DNA of 64,000 bases from an uncultured Pseudomonadales bacterium (GTDB taxonomy: Bacteria > Pseudomonadota > Gammaproteobacteria > Pseudomonadales > Azotimanducaceae): the NCBI GenBank assembly GCA_958296165.1, contig OY282447.1, positions 4,873,154-4,937,153 on the forward strand, written 5' to 3'. Position 1 is the stretch's first letter. The number at the start of each line of letters is the position of its first letter. The notes beneath the pieces are model-generated. The model was given only the letters and a program-made list of their open reading frames with translations, had not been told where the DNA came from and made no database searches. The translations under genes and the position numbers were made by a program. Positions 45,408 through 54,263 of this stretch are shown here, piece after piece.

Positions 45408-46340
45408 CTATTGCCCCACGACCAGGCGCGCGACGCTCTGCCGCACGTGCGGCGCGAGCGCCACCGCATCGCCGTTGAAGGTGAGCCGCACGCCCAAGGC
45501 GTAGCCGATCAGGATGTCGAACGGCGCGTCGCCTCGCACTTCCGCCACATCGCCGGCCTTGCCGAGCTCGCTGTGGATCAAGCCTCTGTCGCGGTCGCGA
45601 ACCTCCACCCAAGAATCTTCCTCGAAGCGGAATATCAACGTGTCTTGAGCTGCCTCGAATTGGCCGGCAGCGCTGGCTGCCGCCAACTCCTCGTCACCCG
45701 AAGCCGGGTCCGCGGAGCCCTCAACGGTGAAAGAGCCCTCAGCGCTGAAAGAGCCCTCAGGGGTGGCAGAGCCCTCAGAGGCGGTAGAGCCCTCGCGCGG
45801 TGCCTCAGAACTTGGTAGCGCAGAGGCCGCTGCAAGTGTTGGCCCGGGCGGTGCTTGCGTGTTCGGTATGACAGTGGGCGCCACCTCCCTTTCCGCGGCA
45901 TCTTGCCAGGGGAGCCAGTTGAACGAAGGCGCCACGATCCACAGCACTACCGCGGCCGCCACCAGCACTACGGCGACGATGCCGCCGAACACCCAGCCCA
46001 AGTGGCGATTGGCACGATCGGCCAACGACGGCTTGGGAGGTGGCGGCACTACCACCGTGCGCGGCCCACGCTCGACCGCGGACGCATCCGCCATCGCCAC
46101 CAGCTGCTCTGCGTCCAGCCCTACGATCCGTGCGTAGCGGCGCACGTAGCCGCGCACATATGCATGCGCAGGCAGTTCCTCTTGCCGGCCCTCTTCGAGC
46201 GCAACCACGATGCGCGCTTCCAAGTGCAAGGACGCCGCTACCGCGCTTATTTCCAAGTCCATTCGCTGCCGCGCATCGCGCAGCATCGCGCCAAGCTGGC
46301 CGCTCTCGGCAGACGCAGCCTGTTTCGCTCGGTCGCTCAC
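45408..46340 (-). CDS. rodZ: Cytoskeleton protein RodZ
   Basis: Links MreB filaments to the elongation machinery to keep rod shape. The N-terminal HTH (LGAMLRDARQRMDLEISAVA, LEARIVVALEEGR, YVRGYVRRYARIVGL) is followed by a basic stretch and one helix (WVFGGIVAVVLVAAAVVLWI). A low-complexity Glu-Gly-Ser repeat region comes next, then the periplasmic DUF4115 domain (EDSWVEVRDRDRGLIHSELG). The GTG start overlaps rlmN as GTGA. In many relatives pilF and ispG flank rodZ; both are missing here. Confidence 0.95.
   Translation of the reverse strand: MSDRAKQAASAESGQLGAMLRDARQRMDLEISAVAASLHLEARIVVALEEGRQEELPAHAYVRGYVRRYARIVGLDAEQLVAMADASAVERGPRTVVVPPPPKPSLADRANRHLGWVFGGIVAVVLVAAAVVLWIVAPSFNWLPWQDAAEREVAPTVIPNTQAPPGPTLAAASALPSSEAPREGSTASEGSATPEGSFSAEGSFTVEGSADPASGDEELAAASAAGQFEAAQDTLIFRFEEDSWVEVRDRDRGLIHSELGKAGDVAEVRGDAPFDILIGYALGVRLTFNGDAVALAPHVRQSVARLVVGQ
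45715..45804. repeat. Five 18-bp tandem repeats within rodZ
   Basis: Five consecutive 18-bp units, each starting GAGCCCTC on the plus strand, begin at 45715, 45733, 45751, 45769 and 45787. On the coding strand they give a six-residue Glu-Gly-Ser-rich repeat in the periplasmic linker. In-frame repeat units allow length change without frameshift. Confidence 0.8.
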
Positions 46341-47500
46341 GCAGCGACCTCGCGAACGGCCAAGTACCGCGCCCGGCGGCGGGTTCTATCACGGACATTG
46401 CCGGTGAGCTGGCCGCAGGCGGCCTTGATTTGATCGCCGCGCGTGGCGCGCAGCATTGCCGCAAGACCGGCCTTCAGCAGGCATGTCTGGAAGGCGCCCA
46501 CGCGAGCCGGCGACGGGCGCCGGTAGTTGTGTACGTCGTCTGGGAATGGATTGAACGGAATCAGGTTGATCTTGCAGCGCAGATCCCCCAGCAGCAGCGC
46601 CAAGTTGCGGGCGTCTTCGACGCTGTCGTTGACGCCTTCGATCAGCGTGTACTCGAACGTGACGGCGCGCCGATCGCCGACGCTCGCCAAATAGTGGCGG
46701 CAGGCAGCCAGCAGTTTGGCGATCGGATACTTGCGGTTGATGGGGACGAGCTGATCGCGCAGCTCGTCGCTGGCCGCGTGCAGCGAGACGGCAAGGGAAA
46801 CATCGTTGCGTTCGGCCAAAGCATAGATGCCGGGCACGACTCCGGCAGTGCTCACGGTAACGCGCCGTTTGGAGATGCCAAAGGCCAGATCGTCCATCAG
46901 CACCTCGGCCGCATCCATCACCGGCTCGAAATTGAGCAGCGGCTCGCCCATACCCATGAAGACGACGTTGGTGACGCCGCGCTGGTTGCCTTGCGCCGCC
47001 ATTTTCCGGCTCGCCTGCCAGACCTGGCCGACGATTTCGGCGCGGCTCAGATTGCCGCTGAAGCCCTGCTTGCCGGTGGCGCAAAAGCTGCAATCGAGGG
47101 CACAGCCGACTTGTGAGGAAACGCACAGCGTGTTGCGACGCGCTCCGGCTTCGCTCCGTTCGCGGTCTGGAATGAGCACGGTCTCTACCGCCTGGCCCGA
47201 TTCCGTTTCGACGCGCCACTTCATCACGTCGTCGGCAGCGTGGCCGGCGAGCGTGAAAGCGGGCGCCTGGATCGCGGCGACTTCTCGCAGTCGGCCGCGC
47301 AGGGCCTTGGAGATGTCGGTCATGGCGTCGAAATCCGTGATTCCGGCGTGGTAGATCCACTTCATCACCTGCTTCGCACGGTAGGGCTTTTCACCCAAGC
47401 CCCGGAAGAACTCTTCGAGCGCTCGGCGCGGCATGCCGAGCAAGTTCACGGGTGCGGCGTGTGGTGCGTCTTGGGCCGTGGCTTCAGCGAGAGCGCACAC
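46337..47500 (-). CDS. rlmN: Dual-specificity 23S rRNA/tRNA adenine-C2 methyltransferase
   Basis: Radical-SAM enzyme that methylates C2 of A2503 in 23S rRNA and A37 in tRNAs. The cluster ligands are in [15 protein letters not shown] (Cys near 133, 137, 140). The N-terminus has [31 protein letters not shown] and [19 protein letters not shown] are also typical, and a C-terminal Cys (QTCLLKAG) serves as methyl carrier. GTG 47500 gives 387 residues, close to E. coli RlmN (384), and overlaps ndk by 17 bp. The stop overlaps the rodZ start. Confidence 0.95.
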   Translation of the reverse strand: MCALAEATAQDAPHAAPVNLLGMPRRALEEFFRGLGEKPYRAKQVMKWIYHAGITDFDAMTDISKALRGRLREVAAIQAPAFTLAGHAADDVMKWRVETESGQAVETVLIPDRERSEAGARRNTLCVSSQVGCALDCSFCATGKQGFSGNLSRAEIVGQVWQASRKMAAQGNQRGVTNVVFMGMGEPLLNFEPVMDAAEVLMDDLAFGISKRRVTVSTAGVVPGIYALAERNDVSLAVSLHAASDELRDQLVPINRKYPIAKLLAACRHYLASVGDRRAVTFEYTLIEGVNDSVEDARNLALLLGDLRCKINLIPFNPFPDDVHNYRRPSPARVGAFQTCLLKAGLAAMLRATRGDQIKAACGQLTGNVRDRTRRRARYLAVREVAA

Positions 47501-47915
47501 AGATCTCGTCGTCGGCGAAGAAATAGTCGATCTCCCGGGTGGCGGAAGCAGGGCTGTCGGAGCCATGCACGGCGTTGGCGTCTATCGACTCGGCAAAGTC
47601 GGAGCGGATGGTGCCGGGCGCAGCCTGTTGGGGATCCGTGGCGCCCATGAGTGCGCGGTTGACTTGAATGGCGTTCTCGCCCTCCAACACCTGCACGACG
47701 ATGGGGCCGGAGCACATGTACTCGATGAGCGCGTCGTAGAACGGCTTGCCGCGATGTTCGGCGTAGAAGCCGCCAGCCAGCTCCGGCGTCGCGCACAGCA
47801 TTTTGGCCGCGATGATGCTCAATCCACCTTTCTCGAAACGCGAGTAGATCTCGCCAATCAGGTTCTTCGCGACGGCATCGGGCTTGACTATGGATAACGT
47901 CCTTTCGACAGCCAT
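47484..47915 (-). CDS. ndk: Nucleoside diphosphate kinase
   Basis: Balances NTP and dNTP pools by phosphoryl transfer through a phospho-His. The 143-residue protein starts [20 protein letters not shown] and has [40 protein letters not shown] with the active-site His, and the [14 protein letters not shown] ending. It sits between iscS and rlmN. Confidence 0.97.
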   Translation of the reverse strand: MAVERTLSIVKPDAVAKNLIGEIYSRFEKGGLSIIAAKMLCATPELAGGFYAEHRGKPFYDALIEYMCSGPIVVQVLEGENAIQVNRALMGATDPQQAAPGTIRSDFAESIDANAVHGSDSPASATREIDYFFADDEICVRSR

Positions 47916-47976
47916 TGCGAGTTCTCCGGTATCGCGCGGCACTTGACGGCCGCGATGCGCCGTGCGGCGGAGACGA

Positions 47977-49161
47977 TTATACGCCGCGCCGATCCTGTAG
48001 TGCGTTGACGACGGCTGCCACGCGCCGCGCCGCGCCATCCACCTCCTCGACGGTGGTGAAGCGGCCGATGGTGAAACGCAGCGAGCTTTGCGCCAGCTCG
48101 TCCGGGATGCCCATGGCGCGCAGAACGTAGGAGGGCTCCACGGTCGCCGACGTGCAGGCGGAGCCGGTGGAAACTGCAATGTCGTCCAGGGCCATGAGCA
48201 GCGTCTCGCCGTCCACATTGGCGAACGCGACATTCAGATTGCCCGGCAGCCGTTGCTCTAGCGAGCCGTTCAAATGTACGCCCGGCACTTGCTTGAGGTG
48301 CGCCCAAAGGCGGTTGCGCAAGCTCTCGATGCGACTGCCTTCGGCGGCTAGAGCCTGCGCTGCCAAGTGGCAGGCTTCACCCATGCCGACGATCTGATGG
48401 GTCGCCAAGGTGCCTGAACGCATGCCGCGTTCGTGACCGCCGCCGTGCATCTGCGCAGCGATGCGCAGCGGCGGCTCGCGGCGCACATACAACACGCCGA
48501 CGCCTTTCGGGCCGTAGATCTTGTGCGCTGAAATGCTCACCAAGTCCAAGCAATCGCGCTGCACGTCAAGCGGCAGCTTGCCGGCGCTCTGCGCCGCGTC
48601 GGTGTGGAAGACCACGCCGCGATCGCGGCATAGGCGGCCGATGGCGGCAACGTCGTTGACGGTGCCCACCTCGTTGTTGGCATGCATCACTGAAACCAGC
48701 TTCGTGTCGTCGCGCAGCGCCGCCGCGATCGCGGCCGGCGCCACGACGCCGTCGGCGTTTGGCTCTACATAGGTGACGGCCACGCCTTGCGCTTCCAAGT
48801 GGGCGGCAGTGTCCAGCACGGCCTTGTGCTCGTAGGTCGTGGTGACCAGGTGGCCGCCGCCGGCCGCTTCGAGCACGCCCTTGAGGGCAAGGTTGTCTGA
48901 TTCCGTGGCGCCGGACGTCCACACGATGGCGCGCGGGTCCGCGCCGATCAGGGCCGCCACCTGCGAGCGCGCCTGCTCGACCAGTTCGGCGGCGTTCCAG
49001 CCGTAGACATGGGAGGTCGAGGCCGGATTGCCGAAGTCGCCGTCCGTGAGCAGGCAGCCGCTCATCTTCTGCGCCACGCGCGGATCCACCGGCGTGGTGG
49101 CCGAGTAATCCATATAGATCACGCGGCGCTCCGCGCGCGAGTTCGCCACCGCTGCTGGCAT
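47977..49161 (-). CDS. iscS: Cysteine desulfurase IscS
   Basis: PLP enzyme that removes sulfur from cysteine for Fe-S clusters, thiolated tRNA and cofactors. It contains [20 protein letters not shown], the PLP Lys in [20 protein letters not shown] and the catalytic Cys loop [20 protein letters not shown]. Length 394 is normal. It starts 4 bp after iscR. The usual next genes iscU, iscA, hscBA and fdx do not follow; ndk does. Confidence 0.96.
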   Translation of the reverse strand: MPAAVANSRAERRVIYMDYSATTPVDPRVAQKMSGCLLTDGDFGNPASTSHVYGWNAAELVEQARSQVAALIGADPRAIVWTSGATESDNLALKGVLEAAGGGHLVTTTYEHKAVLDTAAHLEAQGVAVTYVEPNADGVVAPAAIAAALRDDTKLVSVMHANNEVGTVNDVAAIGRLCRDRGVVFHTDAAQSAGKLPLDVQRDCLDLVSISAHKIYGPKGVGVLYVRREPPLRIAAQMHGGGHERGMRSGTLATHQIVGMGEACHLAAQALAAEGSRIESLRNRLWAHLKQVPGVHLNGSLEQRLPGNLNVAFANVDGETLLMALDDIAVSTGSACTSATVEPSYVLRAMGIPDELAQSSLRFTIGRFTTVEEVDGAARRVAAVVNALQDRRGV

Positions 49162-49165
49162 GCTC

Positions 49166-49627
49166 TTAAAGACGCTGCGCGGCGATCAGGTTGCCGGCGT
49201 CTTGACGTCTTGCCACGGCCAACACGTCGCCGCGCTGGACGAGGCTCGCCAACGTAATGCGAGACAGGAACAGGTTGATCTGCATCGACAGATCGGCCCA
49301 CAGCGCATGCGTGAGGCACACTTCGCCGTCTTGGCAATCGCCCGTGCCGCCGCAACGGGTCGCGTCCACGCCCTCGCCTACCGCGCCCACCACGTCCGCA
49401 ACGCTCACCGCCTCCGGCCCGCGGCACAGCCGATAGCCGCCGCCTGGGCCGCGCACGCTTTCCACCAGCTCAGCACGCTTGAGGCGACCGAACAGCTGTT
49501 CCAGATAGGGCTGCGAAATGCCCTGCCGCTCGGCGATCTCGGCAAGGGACACCTGCCCGTCGCCAGCGTGCAGGGCGACATCGAGCATGGCGGTTACGGC
49601 GTAGCGGCCTTTCGTGGTGAGTCGCAT
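49166..49627 (-). CDS. iscR: Fe-S cluster assembly regulator IscR
   Basis: Rrf2-family regulator that senses Fe-S status with a [2Fe-2S] cluster and represses isc genes. The protein begins [20 protein letters not shown], has the winged helix ([31 protein letters not shown]), and three cluster Cys with C-x5-C-x5-C spacing in [14 protein letters not shown] possible minus-strand -10 box, TAGTAT, lies at the complement of 49654-49659, consistent with an autoregulated promoter. Confidence 0.95.
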   Translation of the reverse strand: MRLTTKGRYAVTAMLDVALHAGDGQVSLAEIAERQGISQPYLEQLFGRLKRAELVESVRGPGGGYRLCRGPEAVSVADVVGAVGEGVDATRCGGTGDCQDGEVCLTHALWADLSMQINLFLSRITLASLVQRGDVLAVARRQDAGNLIAAQRL

Positions 49628-49748
49628 GGCACTGGCTGGTTGAGCGTGTGCCTATACTACATGCCCCTGCACCGCATGACCCAAGCAAATCCTTGCTCGG
49701 CTCGCTCGGCGCCGGCCGCGGTGCGCTAGCGCGTCGGCACCTCTCGCC

Positions 49749-50534
49749 TCACTTCGCCAAGGCGCGTTCCACGTGGGTGAGAATGCCGCGCAAGATGGCC
49801 ACTTCGGTTTCGTCGACGCCGAGCCGCCCGAACAGCCGCCGCAGCCGCGTTATGGCCTGATGCGGCGTATTGGCGGTTTGGAACTCGATGGCGACCAGCA
49901 CCCTCTCCAACTGCCCATAGAGGCCGGCCATTTGCGCCGCGCTGGCAAGCGGCCGATCCCACTCCTGCGCTGCGGCCGGCGCCGGCGCAGGCTCGGCGGC
50001 ACTCGCCGCGAGCAGCGCTTGGCGCAGCTCGTAGCAGACCACCTGCGCCGCCATCGCCAAGTTGAGGGAGGAGTACGCCGGATTGGCTGGAATAACGACA
50101 TGCCAGTTGCAGCGCTGCAACTCATCGTTCGTAAGGCCGCTCGCCTCGCGCCCGAACAGGATCGCCATCGGCCTGCCGCCAAGGCCGGCGCTGGCCATTT
50201 GAGCGGCGAAGCCGGCGGCTGTGGCAGTGGGCCAAGGAATGCGGCGCGAACGGGCGCTGGTGCCGGCAACCACGCCGCAATCGGCAACGGCATCGTCCAA
50301 ACAATCGAATACGCGCACCGCATCGAGCACGTCGACGGCGCTCGCGGCGCGCCACTGCGCTTGCGGATCCGGGAAACGCTTGGGCCGCACCAGCGCCAAA
50401 TCGCCCAGCCCCATCGTCTTCATGGCCCGCGCCACGCCGCCGATGTTGCCGGGGTGGCTCGGTTCCACCACCACGATGCGGATGGCGGCTAGGCGCGACG
50501 CAATGCGGCCTTCACTGTTCGCCCGTTCTTCCAT
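49749..50534 (-). CDS. trmJ: tRNA (Cm32/Um32) 2'-O-methyltransferase TrmJ
   Basis: SPOUT-class methyltransferase for position 32 of several tRNAs. The N-terminal segment IRIVVVEPSHPGNIGGVARA, then MKTMGLGDLALVRPKRFPD, ILFGREASGLTNDELQRCN and IPANPAYSSLNLAMAAQVVC form the knotted SAM site. The C-terminal extension (GVDETEVAILRGILTHVERA) is TrmJ-specific. Length is 261 from ATG 50534. It is divergent from suhB, as in E. coli. Confidence 0.94.
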   Translation of the reverse strand: MEERANSEGRIASRLAAIRIVVVEPSHPGNIGGVARAMKTMGLGDLALVRPKRFPDPQAQWRAASAVDVLDAVRVFDCLDDAVADCGVVAGTSARSRRIPWPTATAAGFAAQMASAGLGGRPMAILFGREASGLTNDELQRCNWHVVIPANPAYSSLNLAMAAQVVCYELRQALLAASAAEPAPAPAAAQEWDRPLASAAQMAGLYGQLERVLVAIEFQTANTPHQAITRLRRLFGRLGVDETEVAILRGILTHVERALAK

Positions 50535-50612
50535 ATTCCACCGCAGCCACCGAAGTTCCACCGAACGTGCCGATTGAGCCTCCCGACCACGCCATGATAC
50601 CGTTCGTCGGCT

Positions 50613-51437
50613 ATGGAGCCCTTCGTCAACATTGGCCTACGGGCCGCACGCCGCGCTGGGCGCACCATCCTGCGGTCTATGGATCGCGTCGATACCTTGG
50701 AAGTGCGCGAAAAAGGGCGCAACGACTTGGTTTCGGAGATCGACGGTTTAGCGGAAGAGGAGATCGTCGACACCATCCTCAGCATGTACCCAGAGCACGC
50801 CATCCTCGGCGAGGAAGGCGGGGAACGCACGCCAAGCCAAGAGGCAGAGTTCACCTGGGTGATCGATCCGCTCGACGGCACCACCAACTTCCTGCACGGC
50901 ATACCGCACTTCTGCACGTCCATTGCCGTCACGCGCGGCGCCGCGCTGCTGCACGGCGTGGTCGTCGACCATGTTCGCAACGAAGAGTTCACGGCCAGCC
51001 GCGGCGGCGGCGCCTACCTCAACGGACGCCGTATTCGCGTTGGCAATCGAGATCACGTCAACGATTCGATCATTGGCGGCGGCCTGCCTTTCCATGCCGC
51101 GGCAGCGCACCTCGACGCCTACAGCGACATGCTGCGGCACTTCATGGGCCACTGTCGCACCATCCGCCGCCAAGGCGCGGCCGCATTGGACTTGGCCTAT
51201 CTGGCCGCCGGCCGAGTGGACGGCTTCGTCGAGTTCGGCTTGAAGCCTTGGGACATCGCCGCCGGCGCCGTCATCGTTCGCGAAGCCGGCGGCTTCATCG
51301 GCGATGCCGCCGGCGGCGACCGCTTCGTGGAGACGGGCAACGTGGTGGCTGCAAACCCAAGAATGTTCCGCGAACTGCTGCGCGTGGTGCGCGCGAGCGT
51401 GGCGAAAACCGGCGACTTGGTGCTTGCGGAGGGCTAG
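50613..51437 (+). CDS. suhB: Inositol-1-monophosphatase SuhB
   Basis: Mg-dependent phosphatase; in enterobacteria SuhB also joins rRNA transcription antitermination complexes. Metal-site motifs are present: ILGEEGGE, WVIDPLDGTTNFLHGIPHF and the C-terminal KPWDIAAGAVIVREAGGFI. The 274 residues match the family. It is divergent from trmJ and convergent with the NACHT gene 50 bp away. Confidence 0.95.
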   Translation: MEPFVNIGLRAARRAGRTILRSMDRVDTLEVREKGRNDLVSEIDGLAEEEIVDTILSMYPEHAILGEEGGERTPSQEAEFTWVIDPLDGTTNFLHGIPHFCTSIAVTRGAALLHGVVVDHVRNEEFTASRGGGAYLNGRRIRVGNRDHVNDSIIGGGLPFHAAAAHLDAYSDMLRHFMGHCRTIRRQGAAALDLAYLAAGRVDGFVEFGLKPWDIAAGAVIVREAGGFIGDAAGGDRFVETGNVVAANPRMFRELLRVVRASVAKTGDLVLAEG

Positions 51438-51488
51438 CGCGACTTCGCCGTCATGTTGGTGTTCCGCCGCTCGACACCGGCTCCGCCT

Positions 51489-53717
51489 CTATTGCGAGGC
51501 TTCCGCCAGCGCAGCATAGAACCTCGCCACATCGTCGTCCGACGAATCGTTGGCCAGTATTCGGTCTGACTGCTTGATGTGGACGAAACGGCTTTGACGC
51601 CCGCTCACACCGATATGTTGATCGCGGATGAAACCGTGCGTCCTCAGCAAAGCGAGCAGCGCCGGCCAATCCGGGTCTTTTACGAACCTGTCGACCCTGG
51701 TGTCCGTGTCTTCCGGTATCCAAAACGATTGGCTTCGACAGGCCCGCTCCACCAACTGCAACAGCCGCCCATGCCGGCTGTTGGGATCAGGCGCGGCCTC
51801 GTTCGTCGCATGCGAACGACCATGGTCGTCAAGCCACGCATCGATCAAGGCCGGAGCCCGCTCGTCGTCCATCTGCCCGCTGATGTTCTGTCGGCGAATC
51901 CGCGTCGGCCTCGGAAAAGTCTCGGATACGCGCGTTCCACCGTCCACGATGGCGGTGGCGAGCGAAGATTTCCCGAACTCCAGCGCCCGCAGGTCTGCGC
52001 CCCGAATGTCGATTTGATTGATGGCTACTTCTCGAAAAACCACGCTTGGCATCGTGCCCTTGATGATCGTCTCGTCCACTTCCAGCGGGCCGATCCGACG
52101 CACATCACTCTCTGCCCCGATTTCGGCCAATGTCGGCAACGCGGCAATGATCCATGCACCTAGATTTCGAGCGCCGCGGTCGATTGACTGGTAGTTGCTC
52201 ACCCACTCTTGCGCACCGTCGAAGAACCTCGTGACGGAGTTTGGGTCGTCATTGGCGATGTGGTGCAGCACCTCCACAAACACCGCTAGGAAGTCTGCGC
52301 TGAGGATCTTGCGGCGCACGAACTTCGGGATCTCTCCCTTGCCCACAGACTCGATGGCGGCAACACTGAGGAAGTAGTTGAACACTTGCGAGTGCGCGAA
52401 CCGCCGATAGCCGGGCAGCGCATCGTTGGCAAGAAACGCCATCACGCCTGCCCGGTTCTTCAGCATGCGAACGGTGTCGGCGTCGTCCACGGCTTCCGGC
52501 AGGGCCATGTCGACAAGCCATGTCAGCGGGGTCTCGCCGATAATTTCCGCCTGATCGTCGGCCATGTATCGTGCCGCTTCGCACAGGAAGCGATGTACGT
52601 ACAGGCGGCGCTGCGCGGCATCCAAAACGCTATCCACCGCATCGCCGAACTTCTGGCTCTCACGTTCGACCATGAGATCGATCAAGATCGAGAGCAAACT
52701 CGTGCCGTGAGCTTCGCGCATGGAGTCCGCAATGTCGGTTTCCGCCAATCTGGCGAGAAAGAACGGCCTCAACGCGTAGGAGCCGGGATCCAGCAGGTAG
52801 CCGATGTTCTCCACGTCAGCACCCGACCAGCCCTTCCTGTGGAGCCAATGTGCGGCATCTGCAGGCGAAGGCGGATGCAGAGTGAGGCCATGAATGACGT
52901 CTCGTGCCTGCTGCGTGCGCAGAGTCGACTGCAGGCGCTCGAGGCCAATGAAAGTCTCGCGGCCGGCCAAGATGAGTGTGCCCGCGCCACGGATCTCGTC
53001 CATGGTCTCGTTGACCTGACTCCATGCGAGATCGTAGCCGTTGGGATCCCCGAGTTCGTCGAAGCCGTCAATAGCCAGTGTCACCAGGCCGTGCCGCACC
53101 AGCACAGGCAGCTGATCGAAGGTCACGGACAAACGGAGGCGCTGCAGGCCGAAGGCGATCAAGTCTTGCAGGTAGGACAAGACGCGCCCGCGACTCTGCA
53201 CATGGAGAACAAGCGGATGACGCCGGCGTCCATAGCTCGCCGCCCTCGCCAAGGCCAACGCCTCGATGAGCTTCGTCTTGCCAATGCCCGCCGGGCCGTC
53301 GATCAGCATGATTTGAACAGAGTCTTCACTGCGCTCGGTGGATTGCAGGAAGTCGTCCAGATCGTCGGCGGCGAGCTTGCCATCGCGACCGGCGAGCGTC
53401 CCTTGTATGCGGATGCCCGGCTCTATCTCCGCCAGCGTCTCGCGCAAGAGCATTTTCTGCGTCGCTGCCCAAGACCGCAGATCGCCGAAGTGCGCGGACG
53501 CCAAGAGAGCCCGGTAGGACGCATGGATTGGGGATTTGCCGCCGCGGCATCGCTCGATGACCTTGCCGTCCGTGGCAAACACGAGTGCCATCTCTTCACC
53601 GTTGCGGAACAGCCTAACGACGAAGCCTTCGCGCGTCTGCTCGCCTTGTGCGGCAGCCGTTCCCAGATCGGCGAACACCATCATTTCGTCGAGGATTCGC
53701 GTATGAACGGCGTTCAT
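51489..53717 (-). CDS. NACHT-like STAND NTPase
   Basis: A 742-residue P-loop NTPase. Residues 1-130 are an N-terminal region without a recognised effector fold. The NTPase core has Walker A GPAGIGKTKL at 141-150, Walker B LVTLAIDGFDEL at 211-222 with the acidic pair typical of NACHT, and a sensor ILAGRETF near 253. A long helical region follows (SPADAAHWLHRKGWSGADVE, YRRFAHSQVFNYFLSVAAIE), then a C-terminal part with VVFREVAINQIDIRGADLRALEFG. STAND NTPases of this kind often act in antiphage defence by sensing and then oligomerising. It is coupled to the upstream DUF1643 gene by a 4-bp overlap. Confidence 0.8.
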   Translation of the reverse strand: MNAVHTRILDEMMVFADLGTAAAQGEQTREGFVVRLFRNGEEMALVFATDGKVIERCRGGKSPIHASYRALLASAHFGDLRSWAATQKMLLRETLAEIEPGIRIQGTLAGRDGKLAADDLDDFLQSTERSEDSVQIMLIDGPAGIGKTKLIEALALARAASYGRRRHPLVLHVQSRGRVLSYLQDLIAFGLQRLRLSVTFDQLPVLVRHGLVTLAIDGFDELGDPNGYDLAWSQVNETMDEIRGAGTLILAGRETFIGLERLQSTLRTQQARDVIHGLTLHPPSPADAAHWLHRKGWSGADVENIGYLLDPGSYALRPFFLARLAETDIADSMREAHGTSLLSILIDLMVERESQKFGDAVDSVLDAAQRRLYVHRFLCEAARYMADDQAEIIGETPLTWLVDMALPEAVDDADTVRMLKNRAGVMAFLANDALPGYRRFAHSQVFNYFLSVAAIESVGKGEIPKFVRRKILSADFLAVFVEVLHHIANDDPNSVTRFFDGAQEWVSNYQSIDRGARNLGAWIIAALPTLAEIGAESDVRRIGPLEVDETIIKGTMPSVVFREVAINQIDIRGADLRALEFGKSSLATAIVDGGTRVSETFPRPTRIRRQNISGQMDDERAPALIDAWLDDHGRSHATNEAAPDPNSRHGRLLQLVERACRSQSFWIPEDTDTRVDRFVKDPDWPALLALLRTHGFIRDQHIGVSGRQSRFVHIKQSDRILANDSSDDDVARFYAALAEASQ

Positions 53718-54226
53718 GGCAGCCGCCTCCGTGAAGAGGGCTCGTAAGGGAACGGCCGCGTCGATGCAGGGAGATACAGAGGATGCGCTGGGCGGCCTTG
53801 TTGCGTCACGCGCAGCGCCACCGTTGGCTGGATGACTGGCAACACGGCCGCATCGCGGTTCAAGTGCCGGCCGTCATTGCCCCATCCGGCGACGATCATA
53901 GTGGTCGCCGGATGCTGCCGTATCCAGCGCAACGTCTCGTCGTTGTGTTCGCCGATGGCGTCGCTGCCGTAACGCCGCAGTTCGGCGGGTTGGGTCGCCC
54001 GCAGGGCGAAAAGGTTGACCACGGTGAGCTCTCGGTAGCCCCAACGACGCCCGAAGGCCATGCAACGCCGCACCGTTGGATCGTCTTGCGTAGCGTTGGC
54101 CGTCGAGGGATTCAGCATCACGAACACCAGGCCCTCTTTGCCCGTCGCGGACAGGTGGCGATGCAGCCAATAGCGGTATCGCCGGCGGTCGACTTCGTCC
54201 TCCATCGGCGTGGTGGGGCAGATCAT
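53714..54226 (-). CDS. DUF1643 family protein
   Basis: A 170-residue soluble protein with the DUF1643 signature: RRYRYWLHRHL, then FVMLNPSTANATQDDPTVRR, CMAFGRRWGYRELTVVNLFA and ALRATQPAELRRYGSDAIGE. Function is unknown; the NPSTA loop followed by a DPT motif suggests a nucleotide- or nucleic-acid-related enzyme, possibly glycosylase-like, but that is inference. An alternative start is ATG 54205. It overlaps the start of the NACHT NTPase gene by 4 bp, so the two probably work together. Confidence 0.85.
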   Translation of the reverse strand: MICPTTPMEDEVDRRRYRYWLHRHLSATGKEGLVFVMLNPSTANATQDDPTVRRCMAFGRRWGYRELTVVNLFALRATQPAELRRYGSDAIGEHNDETLRWIRQHPATTMIVAGWGNDGRHLNRDAAVLPVIQPTVALRVTQQGRPAHPLYLPASTRPFPYEPSSRRRLP

Positions 54227-54263
54227 GCGGCAAACCTACCACCGTGGTGGCGAGGCGAGAGGG

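Noticed and set aside
52386-53747. A 453-codon plus-strand frame opposite the NACHT gene
   Set aside because: No motif or plausible start context. The minus-strand frame has Walker A and B motifs and couples to DUF1643.
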